Positions 26,775 through 35,400 of a DNA stretch of 64,000 bases are shown here, in pieces. The notes beneath the pieces are model-generated. The model was not told the DNA's origin, searched no databases, and saw nothing but the letters and a program-made list of their open reading frames with translations. Source of the stretch: JBMYRH01 sp049602155 (GTDB lineage: Bacteria; Myxococcota_A; UBA9042; PHBI01; JBMYRH01). Numbering within the stretch: the stretch's first letter is position 1; every line of letters begins with the position of its first letter. The DNA lies in NCBI GenBank assembly GCA_049602155.1, contig JBMYRH010000004.1, positions 62,001-126,000 on the forward strand. Reading direction: 5' to 3'. A program made the position numbers and the translations under genes.

Positions 26775-29742
26775 GCGCCTTCTCGGTCGCGCTCACTGCG
26801 ACCAGGTGAACCAGTTGGTCATCGTTGAGCTTGAGCTGCTCGACATCGATTCGTCGATCCTCGTCACGCAGGCGCACGCGATCGACATAATCGACGCCCT
26901 CTACGTCCTCGACCACCTGGTAGATGTCGATCTTGAGCACGTCACGCCCGAAGGTCCAGCCCTTGCCGTTACGTCCACCGTAGAGCGGATGGAGGAAGCG
27001 CAGCAGTGCCTGCTCGATCCCGCGCTTGATACGGTCACTTGCCCCGGCTTGTGTGCGCACAAACTCAATCTCGATACTGATCTCTAAATACGCAGGCCGC
27101 ACCACGTTCACCATGGTCGACACGAGCTTTCGCTCGTGGAGGTAGCTGCGGACCTTCTTAAGGAGCTCCGTCGTGGGCACAGGCTTGTCATCAAGATCGG
27201 CGTGTCGTGGTGCTTTCGGCACAACGATGACCGAGACCTCACCCTCCCGAGCAGCGGAAGGCAGGCACTTTACGCGGCCAACTGAGTTCGAAGCCTCCAT
27301 CGCGAGCCACTCAAAGTCCCCAGCTGTCACAGCACGATTACGCGCCTTGATCATATGCGGGGCTCGGAGCTTGGCTTCCTCCACGCTCTCCATGTCACAG
27401 CCACCCATAGCCGGGTAAGGATTGCTGACCTCTGTGACAAACCCCAGGGCTTGCTTAAGCACGATGATGCTCTCGGCAGGCACATTGCCGCTGTCCCCAC
27501 CCCCAATCATGTACTTGGCGCACCGCACGTTCTTCTCGCCCTTGGGCGGGATCATGCCTCGCACACCATCACCAAACGTGAGTTCACCTGTGTTCAGGTC
27601 CAGGGTGTAGCTTCGGGAGGTCGAGCCTTGGTCATAGAAGCTATCGACCTGAGTCCAACGCACCCACCAGCCGTCCCCATCTTTGTCCGCCACGACCGCC
27701 GTATCACCGTGGACCATGAGGAGCTGCTCCAGCTCCTCGCCACGCGGCTTGTCCTTCTCTCGGACCACCACACTCTCTCCCGGCAACACGGGGCCACGGG
27801 GGAAGTGATAGAACTGATTTGGCGTACCCTGACTGGACCCCAAGGGTGTGTCCCAAAACGTGGTCACGTTCGAGGCGTACGTCGCATTCATCAGGACCGC
27901 ATCGACTCTAGGCGGCTCGACATAGCCCCCCATCTCGAGGCGAGCGCGCATCCAATAAAGGCTCTCACCAAATCGACGCGATTTACGCTGATTTTTCGGT
28001 CCATTAAAGGAGATGAACCCTGACTGGGTGAAGTTCTCTGTCGAATCTTGTGGGGCTAAGGGTGACCAGGTCTTCCCGCTCCAGTACTCCCAAGCCACAC
28101 GCTGCTCGACATACCCCTCTGACCTGTCCTCAAAGGAGAGCAACGCATCACGTCCACCTCGATGCTCGGTGTCGACCACGTGGAAGTAGATGTCACACCT
28201 GTCCGGCGGGAAGAGGCCCTCCCACCCAAGGTAGAGCGTGGGTGACTCTTCAGCGACCGGCGCAAACACCTGGAACGGCTTGTATTCGGTAGCCGCGACA
28301 GAGGTCACATCAGAGAAAACAAAGTCGTTATAGACGAGGCAGGACTCCCAAGTGTGCTCGGCCTCTTGAAACTTAAAGGCGAACCCCTTCAGGGAGGGTG
28401 GCAGCAGAGGATTGTCGTCCTTCCAAACCCAAGTCTCTGCGTCGAGTTCGTAAGAGCCCGCGACGCCATAGTTCCCAAGCTCAATCCGGCATCGAAGCCA
28501 TAGAGACTCAAGTCCGTTGATCTCGGACATGGCCATGTCGTCCGGTCGCGTGAACGCGATCTGTCCACTCGCGGTAAAGCACGCCGTCGTGTCGGTGAAA
28601 CCATGGTCGGACTCGACGCCACCACCGGCGGCTGTACACCGCGCCAAGACTTTCCAACGCTTCCCGTTAAAGTACTCCCATCGGAGCACCATATCGGAAG
28701 ATGCGCGGGGCGCCTCAGCCACGGTCTGCTCCGTCAAGAGGACCTCGAGCTGTACAGTCGCATTAGCCTGTCCAAGGACATGACTGCTAGCCAGATAGAG
28801 CGTCGTGTCGACGCCCGGCTCCCTACCGAATGGGTAGAAGTTCTTGTCTAAATCGAGTGGAGAAAACAGATCCGACTCGGAGTTGCACAGGGCTGCTTCA
28901 GGCGCCACGCCCTCTCCCAGCACCTCAAGCCTCGCGGAGATAACGTCGAGCACGGTCTCGTCATCGGACTGAGGCACCTCGAAGAGGCGGCCGCGGATCC
29001 AGAAGTTCTCGACCTCATTGACCGTTGTCGCTTCGAAGACTTCGGGCCCAGAGAACGCCACCGTGTTCCCATCCAAGGTTAAGCCTGGTTGCGCCATGAC
29101 ACGCCAGCGGGTGCCGTCCCAACACTCCCACTCCAGCAATTCGTGGAAAGCCCTGTCGCCCGAGCCCTGTGCCTCAAAACGAACGATGAGGACGGCGTCC
29201 TCAGTGAAGGCCTCGAGCCTCGAGTCCCCCAGGTAGATGAACCGCTCAATGCTGCGCGCTCCGCCGAAGACATCAAAGGCTTCGCGTTTACCCTGGGTGA
29301 AAGGCGTGTTGTCCGAGAACGCCTGTTCGTTCTGACTCATACAGCGGACAAGTTTGTTTGAAATCGCAATGAAATCAGCGTCGGTCTCGAAATCGAGCGC
29401 TGCCTGGTCATCGCTAGGGCTCGTTGCCAACCTAGTCCCTGCCGGGATTCGAACACTATCGGTCTTGTCACTGATACCGAACTGAACAAGTGCGGTTGCC
29501 GGCTGTGGCGACTGGAGGCGAATACCCAACAAGTTCAAGAAGGCGAGGAAGTTCTTCTCAGGGACTCGATTGAGCCGGAAGATCATCATCTCCGTCATCC
29601 AAGCGAAGAGCTCCAAGAGCGTGATGCCAGGATCGGATTTGTTGAAGTTCGTCCACTCGGGACAGTACTGCGGGATCAGCCGGATCGCCTCTTCGACGAG
29701 GTCCTCGAAATTCCGATCATCGAGGTTTGGACTCGGAATCAT
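26758..29742 (-). CDS. Baseplate protein gpJ (Afp11-like)
   Basis: 994 residues, large like Afp11/PVC11. The N-terminus (NFEDLVEEAIRLIPQYCPEW, GITLLELFAWMTEMMIFRLN) is typical of eCIS gpJ homologues, and the C-terminal third has the baseplate J core (TGELTFGDGVRGMIPPKG, RAPHMIKARNRAVTAGDFEW, EIEFVRTQAG). It forms the baseplate wedge ring with gp25 and gpI. The middle carries three carbohydrate- or beta-sandwich-like repeats built on WEYWSGKTWSPL / WEYFNGKRWKVL / WECWDGTRWRVM. The start overlaps gp25 by 4 bases, and the stop lies inside the start of gpI. Confidence 0.9.
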   Translation of the reverse strand: MIPSPNLDDRNFEDLVEEAIRLIPQYCPEWTNFNKSDPGITLLELFAWMTEMMIFRLNRVPEKNFLAFLNLLGIRLQSPQPATALVQFGISDKTDSVRIPAGTRLATSPSDDQAALDFETDADFIAISNKLVRCMSQNEQAFSDNTPFTQGKREAFDVFGGARSIERFIYLGDSRLEAFTEDAVLIVRFEAQGSGDRAFHELLEWECWDGTRWRVMAQPGLTLDGNTVAFSGPEVFEATTVNEVENFWIRGRLFEVPQSDDETVLDVISARLEVLGEGVAPEAALCNSESDLFSPLDLDKNFYPFGREPGVDTTLYLASSHVLGQANATVQLEVLLTEQTVAEAPRASSDMVLRWEYFNGKRWKVLARCTAAGGGVESDHGFTDTTACFTASGQIAFTRPDDMAMSEINGLESLWLRCRIELGNYGVAGSYELDAETWVWKDDNPLLPPSLKGFAFKFQEAEHTWESCLVYNDFVFSDVTSVAATEYKPFQVFAPVAEESPTLYLGWEGLFPPDRCDIYFHVVDTEHRGGRDALLSFEDRSEGYVEQRVAWEYWSGKTWSPLAPQDSTENFTQSGFISFNGPKNQRKSRRFGESLYWMRARLEMGGYVEPPRVDAVLMNATYASNVTTFWDTPLGSSQGTPNQFYHFPRGPVLPGESVVVREKDKPRGEELEQLLMVHGDTAVVADKDGDGWWVRWTQVDSFYDQGSTSRSYTLDLNTGELTFGDGVRGMIPPKGEKNVRCAKYMIGGGDSGNVPAESIIVLKQALGFVTEVSNPYPAMGGCDMESVEEAKLRAPHMIKARNRAVTAGDFEWLAMEASNSVGRVKCLPSAAREGEVSVIVVPKAPRHADLDDKPVPTTELLKKVRSYLHERKLVSTMVNVVRPAYLEISIEIEFVRTQAGASDRIKRGIEQALLRFLHPLYGGRNGKGWTFGRDVLKIDIYQVVEDVEGVDYVDRVRLRDEDRRIDVEQLKLNDDQLVHLVAVSATEKAHDRII

Positions 29743-30137
29743 AGATCTTGCTCCCTACGGAGGTAGAAGGGGAACACCAGATTCCGAAGCGTATTGGTTT
29801 GCGCGATCATGTAAGAGATGTCGATCATGATCGTGTTCTCAGCATCGGGATCGGGGTAGGACTGAATCTCAAGATTCTCGATCCTATGTTCCCACTTATG
29901 AAGTGCATCCAACGCCGCGAGGGTAATGGATGCGCAGGTGTTCGCGCTCACTGGGTGGAAGAGGAAGTCGTGGATTCGGCAACCGAACTCGGGCTGCATC
30001 ACGCGTTCGCCAATGGCAGTCCCAAGGATAAGCTCCACGGCTTGGCTCACGCTCGCATCATGGCTCGCGGTCTCCAAGGCGCCGTAGGCGTTGATACGCA
30101 TTGGGAAGCCAATGCCCTTACCCAGAAAGTCCTTCAT
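29739..30137 (-). CDS. gp25/GPW-like baseplate wedge protein (Afp9-like)
   Basis: 132 residues of the T4 gp25/gpW family, which nucleates the sheath on the baseplate. Signatures: KGIGFPMRINAYGAL at the start, AVELILGTAIGERVMQPEFGCRIHDFLFHPV in the middle (EFGxxLxxxLFxP type), and NLVFPFYL at the end. It shares an ATGA-type overlap with gpJ. The zinc-ribbon gene ends 33 bases upstream. Confidence 0.92.
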   Translation of the reverse strand: MKDFLGKGIGFPMRINAYGALETASHDASVSQAVELILGTAIGERVMQPEFGCRIHDFLFHPVSANTCASITLAALDALHKWEHRIENLEIQSYPDPDAENTIMIDISYMIAQTNTLRNLVFPFYLRREQDL

Positions 30138-30170
30138 CTAAGCGCTAAACTCCGCACCACGTGCCGTCAC

Positions 30171-30359
30171 CTATAGGTGACCCTCAAAGAACTTGCCACA
30201 GCCAGGGCACTCGATACGCAGGACCCCTTCGTTAAGGGCGACCTCCAGTGGTCCACCACCGCAAAACGGACATGCGTGCCCTGCTGTACGGCCGTTGACA
30301 CACTCTTCGAGGACATCTTGTAACAAGACGAGATCGTCCCCACCGGCATCGTTGCTCAC
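30171..30359 (-). CDS. 62-residue zinc-ribbon protein inside the injection operon
   Basis: The start is probably GTG 30359, because AAAGGAGC lies six bases upstream; an in-frame ATG at 30449 gives 92 residues but has a worse site. The product has two CxxC pairs: HACPFCGGGPLE and IECPGCGKFFEGHL. It therefore looks like a rubredoxin/zinc-ribbon knuckle with little else. It lies between the hub and gp25, where other eCIS loci carry the spike or PAAR tip. It could be a small structural tip, an adaptor or an assembly factor. I do not recognise the family. Confidence 0.7.
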   Translation of the reverse strand: MSNDAGGDDLVLLQDVLEECVNGRTAGHACPFCGGGPLEVALNEGVLRIECPGCGKFFEGHL

Positions 30360-30494
30360 GACTGCTCCTTTCCCACCGACTTTGTCCCATGGACAAGCGC
30401 CTTGCATCATAGGAAACCCCGGCCCAGTGTCAACCGGTCCAGGACCCATAAGAACGGGGATCCGTCTGTCGTTTCGTGACCGTCGAAACGTCGA

Positions 30495-31652
30495 CTAGCC
30501 TGGCGAGGAATTGCGGACGAGCCCCAAGCGAGTCGTATAGGGCCTCACCTCGCCTGCGTACACCGTGTGCAGCGCGGAATTGACGAGGTACTTACCATCG
30601 TAAAACTTCCCGAACTGCTTTAACTCCACGACGTCACCCGCGCACACCTCTGACGTCCCTTCAATCACAACATCCGCAGTGCAAAACTCAGTCGCCAACC
30701 CATCAAAGATCGATCCTGCAATCTCATCCGCCTCGGCCTTACTCGAGACCGGGCAATCGACAACCGTGAGCACACGCCCCGTCGACGCAGAGCCGTAGTG
30801 GGCCTTACCTGCATGCTTGGGCCCAGACTTGCCATCGATGGAGCTAGAGACCGACTTCGAGCTCCCTAAGATCGCTTTCTTCTTCACAGGATCCCAACCT
30901 CGAACCTCGACCTTCGCGACCTGCTGAACACTCGAGAGCGTGAAGTCTGCGCCCTGTGAGAGCTTGGCCTTCACAGGATCTTTATTCTCACGACAAATCG
31001 TGACTTTGGGGCTTCCGGAGAGGTCTATCTTCTTAAACTCTAGCTTCTTCGAGGACTCAGAGGCCTTGGCATCAAATGCCAGCGAGGTCCCCACCCCTAG
31101 ACCACGCAAGAACTGGTAATCGCTCATTTCGTACTGAGCGATATACGTGTGCTTGTTGTCACCCGGATCCGTCTTTCCACTCAAAGAGTCACCCGTACCA
31201 CCCTCACGAGCTTTAGAGTCTTTGATGACGTCCTTGGCCACGTCTCCAACCTTAATCTTGGCCTTGTGGCCATCTCCCCAAACGCGGGAATTTGTTCCCC
31301 GCGTCAGCCGGTGAACGATGTCATATCCTGAGATACGGACGAGGTTGCCGGATTGATGAAACTCGGGCTCGACTCGGCTGACCTCACCTTTGCAGACGGT
31401 CGACTCCTTTTCGTAGCCAAGCTTGATCTCGACTTCGAGCCCTAGCTTGATGTGATCCAATACATCAAAAGTCTTCGACGACGATGCGCTCACATCACCC
31501 GCTTTCAAGGTGACACTGAACGCTGTTGGGCTCTCAAGCCGGTCATCCACTTCGATACGGTGAATGTGGTCACCGTCCTTCAGCTCGAAGGAGCCCAGCT
31601 TGGTCTTACCGTCGAACTTTACGTCAACGGTCAGGTCATTCGGGTTCGACAT
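30495..31652 (-). CDS. gpD/late-control-D hub protein (Afp8 N-terminal half)
   Basis: 385 residues of the phage late control gene D/VgrG hub fold (gp27-like). Visible features: IHRIEVDDRLESPTAFSVTL, GYDIVHRLTRGTNSRVW, YEMSDYQFLRGLGVGTSLAF, and the C-terminal VEVRGWDPVKKKAILG, DVVELKQFGKFYDGKYLVN and HTVYAGEVRPYTTRLGLVRN. The protein ends right after the hub. The gp5 OB domain and beta-helical spike that Afp8 and VgrG carry are absent, and no separate gpV gene follows. It would form the trimeric hub on which a spike normally sits. Confidence 0.88.
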   Translation of the reverse strand: MSNPNDLTVDVKFDGKTKLGSFELKDGDHIHRIEVDDRLESPTAFSVTLKAGDVSASSSKTFDVLDHIKLGLEVEIKLGYEKESTVCKGEVSRVEPEFHQSGNLVRISGYDIVHRLTRGTNSRVWGDGHKAKIKVGDVAKDVIKDSKAREGGTGDSLSGKTDPGDNKHTYIAQYEMSDYQFLRGLGVGTSLAFDAKASESSKKLEFKKIDLSGSPKVTICRENKDPVKAKLSQGADFTLSSVQQVAKVEVRGWDPVKKKAILGSSKSVSSSIDGKSGPKHAGKAHYGSASTGRVLTVVDCPVSSKAEADEIAGSIFDGLATEFCTADVVIEGTSEVCAGDVVELKQFGKFYDGKYLVNSALHTVYAGEVRPYTTRLGLVRNSSPG

Positions 31653-31734
31653 TCAGCAGCTCCAACAAGCGATAACAAAATATAGGGGGGGGTGAGCTCG
31701 CTGCGAAGTGAGCCCAATCCTGACTCGCGACGCA

Positions 31735-32442
31735 CTACTTCAAGATGGGCGGAACCAGCAGCTTAGAGCCTGGTCGCAATGCCATCGGGTCATCTAAATC
31801 ATTGGTCTCAGCAATACGCCGCCACTGGCGTGCATCATCGTACTCGGCGAAGGCGATCGCCTGGAGCGTATCCCCCCGCTTCACCGTGTAGACTTTCGCG
31901 TGATCGGGAGACTTTTTACCGTGCTTTGAGCTCTTCTTCTTAACGGGCAAGACCTGCTTCAAGCCAACCTGCACCTTCGCTCGAACCGGCATGCCTCCAG
32001 GCAAGAACATCGTGTAGTCCACCGTCAGCTTCTCAAGATAGAACTGGTACTCATCAGCGAAGTCGCTGTTCTGAGTAAAGTCACCCCAGATTAGCCGCAC
32101 AACCGGTGGATGATGCTGTTTGGTGTTGTAGTCGAGGAGCTTCTCTAATTTGTCGATATAGGTGCTGCGCACGCTCTTGCGGCTCTCGTAGGTATCAAAC
32201 CAGAGCTCCCCGAGCTTCATCACCACCGGGTTCGTCCCTGTCCAGCGCACCTCTGTCGTGTTGCCTTGGGTCTCGGGCTCCTCGAGGATCATCGACTTCT
32301 CGATGGTGATCGACTTCGGGTTCAGAAAGAACTCGATGTCGTAGCCCTTCTCCCGACTACCGTCAGGCTTGTCATAGACCTCGAACGACGCCTTTTGTAG
32401 CGCGCCACCAAGCAGCTGATTCTTGAAATCACTCATGGCCAC
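31735..32442 (-). CDS. LysM baseplate protein (Afp7-like)
   Basis: 235 residues. The N-terminal part (YDIEFFLNPKSITIEKSMIL, MKLGELWFDTYESRKSVRS, VVRLIWGDFT) is the Afp7/gp53-like core that joins tube, baseplate and hub. The C-terminus is a LysM domain (about 183-235: YTVKRGDTLQAIAFAEYDDA, ending LLVPPIL). In T4-like tails this protein stabilises the baseplate; LysM may also grip peptidoglycan. Its start overlaps the stop of the giant protein by 10 bases, so it is translationally coupled. A spacer of 82 bases precedes the hub gene. Confidence 0.9.
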   Translation of the reverse strand: MAMSDFKNQLLGGALQKASFEVYDKPDGSREKGYDIEFFLNPKSITIEKSMILEEPETQGNTTEVRWTGTNPVVMKLGELWFDTYESRKSVRSTYIDKLEKLLDYNTKQHHPPVVRLIWGDFTQNSDFADEYQFYLEKLTVDYTMFLPGGMPVRAKVQVGLKQVLPVKKKSSKHGKKSPDHAKVYTVKRGDTLQAIAFAEYDDARQWRRIAETNDLDDPMALRPGSKLLVPPILK

Positions 32443-35400
32443 TGCCCCTTTCGCTCTTGTTCTCTCTTCAGGCGCCGCGCCACACGATCGGCCATCTCAT
32501 AGGCCAACTTTTCGAAGGCTGCCTTGCTCAACTTACCAGCCTCAGAGGCTGCACCGGACTCTCCCCCCGCTGCTGAGGGAGCGGCATCACCACCGGCCGT
32601 TGCGGCATCCCCGCCCATCGACTCGCCTCGTCCCTTTCTCAGGGCCGTCTGCGCGACAGCCTTCACGGCGGGCGCCACCAGCGGCATTGGTGCCTCACCA
32701 GCCGCCGGCGCAATCTCCATAATCTTCGCCGCGAGCTGACCCAGGTCTGCGTGCGGCGTGCTCTCTCTTGAGCCCGTATCGACGAACTTCCAGTCCGCCT
32801 GTCTTAGCGCCGTGGCTGCGCGATGCCGCGGTCGACTCGCACTAGACGAGGTTGAGAGCGACTCTCGCGATGCCCGACGAAGACCACTTCTATCTCCCGC
32901 ACCTCGGTCAGTCGCTGGGAGCCCCACCTTGCTCGCCTCGGTGATGGGGGATGTCGCGGCGAGGCGCGAGCTTCTCCGCGAACTCGCCCAGGCTCCGACC
33001 GCCGAGACGACATCCTCACGCACACCGTCTAGTCCGATGTCTAGGCCAGTACGGTTCCCATCGACACGGTCCAGCCATGCCATCGTGAAGTCCGCGATCT
33101 CGCCTCGGCGAAGGCTACCTCCGCTCGCGGTGCGCTCCAGACGGGCGACCAAGCCGTGCAATAACCCCGACCCCAGCTTCCCCTCAGCCACGCCGGCACG
33201 CCTCAGTGTCGCTGCGATCTGGCGCGTTGTCTTTTGGCGCTCAATGTCTCTTATTCGCGCTGACTGACTCGCTCTCAGGGGGCCAGTCGGCGGCATCTCA
33301 GCGGGGCCAGTCGGCGGCATCTCAGCGGCGCCGGTCAGTTGCTGGCCACGCACGGTCGTCAAGTCGCTCGCGAGCCCTCTATCAGCCAAACGGTGACGTC
33401 GGCCGCGACCAGGTCGACGGCCAAGCCTCTCCGACCGCATACCTGGCAGCATGGCCTCGGGAGCAAGCGCGGCCCCGAGGGTCAACTCGCCCGCGTCTAC
33501 AATGCTCACGTCATCGTGCCGAGAACCGAGTGGAGCGCCCTCCCCTCGGCCTGCTGCGCGTGTGAGCCGATCTGCTCCTGCCGGGCCAGATGCTGCAACA
33601 GCGAGCGCATTAGTCACCCTCGAAGCGAGCCGCGAAATAGACGAGCCAAACGCGCGCTCTCGCGGCTCCTCTTCAGCTCCTTGAGCAGCCGTCAAGTCCA
33701 GCATTCGCCGCTCATCTTGGCCGAAGCGGCCGTAGCCCGGAGACAGCTCATCAGCTCCGATGCCAATCGGCGGCTCGCGGGTGAACTGAGTCCCTGCAGC
33801 CATAGAGCCAAGCTGAACTCCATCATCCAGCGGCGTCGCCCACATCTCGGGCTGACGGCTGGGTTGCGAAGCACCGGCCGCCATCATCCTTCGCAATACT
33901 TCGGGAACATCGCGACCTAGCTGCTCACCAGCCTTCGGCCCCCAGAGACCTTGTAACTGCTGTGCACGACGCATGACGGCCATGCGCCCCTCATGGTCCG
34001 CTACGGTCCCTGTTGAAGTCGTCGATTCCGCGAGCGCGACAAGCTCACCCACGGCGTCCATGAGGTCCGAAGTCCATGCACGCCGACCGCGTGAAGGTGC
34101 ATTATCTGCGAAGTAAGCCTCCGCCTGAGTCGACATCACAAACGAGTGACGGGCTCCGAGAAGTGACTCCGCCGCGAGCCCCTTTGCCCCTCCCGAGACG
34201 CCGCTGGAGAGCGACTCCGTCTCTGTAAGGATGCGCGCCAAACTGCGCGCCATGTGTCGCGTGTTCGCGGTCGCACGCGTCGGGTCTTCTTCCGCTATGC
34301 CTGCTACGGTGCGGGCTTTCTCTGGTGAAGCGCTGGCTTCGTCTGCTCGATTGCGCGCTTGCTTTGCAAGCATAGGCCCCACTTCCGGCGCTGGGCTCTC
34401 ATGCGCGGGCAATCGTCCGACGCCTTGTGTCGCTCCTGTGCCTTGTGTTTCGAGCCCTCCCGGCAAGTGAAGCATTCGAAGCTCAGGCTCACGCCAACCA
34501 GCCAACCGCAGCGCCTGGCCGACACGTGCAGCCTGCCCCGAATTCATAGACGCTACATGCGCTGCAAACCGCACCGCGGAGTCCCCAACGTCACTCGACC
34601 AGGAGCGCATCATGTCCCCGGAGCGCAGCGCCCGGAGGTGCCCCAATAGATGAGGCTGTGCAGCCTCCAACTCAGCTGCGGCCTCCACCGTTGTCCCCAT
34701 GCCTGAGAACTGAGCGATCGGCGTTCCCTCCTCCCGCAACGCATTGATAAACGACGAGATGGCCAGCACCTCTCGTGAGGTCGAGACCGGACGCCTTAAC
34801 GCCGTTCGAGCACCTCTCGCGACACTGCTGGCTGGACGATCTGAGATCCCACTGCCCAGCATCAAAGCATCACGACCGCTCACGTTGGGCGCCTGCGATG
34901 GGCCTCCTTGACCAAGGCTCGACCGACTAATCAGTGCCGCTAAATCTCCCGGTTGGACGCCTTGTATCAGAGCCCCACCCTCGCTCGAGGGCGGCCTGTC
35001 ATCTGCAGGCCTCGTAGACCGCGCATCTCGATCACCCGCGATGCGCGCCATCATACGTTCGGAGATTGCGGGTCGCTGAGGAGCGCTGACACCCTGTTCA
35101 TGATGCTCCAACGGCACACGTCGACGCCGCGATGGCAGTGCCGAGGTCTCCGCCTCCTCTTCCGCTAACTGGGGCGTGACCATCGTCACGTCTAGCCCAT
35201 ACTGACCGGAGGCATACACACCACGCCCGAGATCCGTACGCAGTTGTCTCGATGCCCGGGGTGACCATGACTCGACCGCAGCTTCTGAACCGTCTCCAGC
35301 CATCCAGCGTGCAGCCAGAGCCTCACCCATCAGACCTGCGCTCTCAAGAACCCCGCCGTCCGTAGACAGCGACTCCAACGAGTCCGCTACCCAGGGCCCC

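Noticed and set aside
30360..30449. Longer start for the zinc-ribbon gene, considered as a PAAR-like protein
   Set aside because: The extra residues lack PAAR motifs, and the GTG at 30359 has a much better ribosome-binding site.
33339..33920. 193-residue plus-strand frame inside the giant gene, with several similar ones between 32423 and 37547
   Set aside because: GC-rich sequence keeps antisense frames open; the 1667-residue frame covers the whole stretch and fits the operon.
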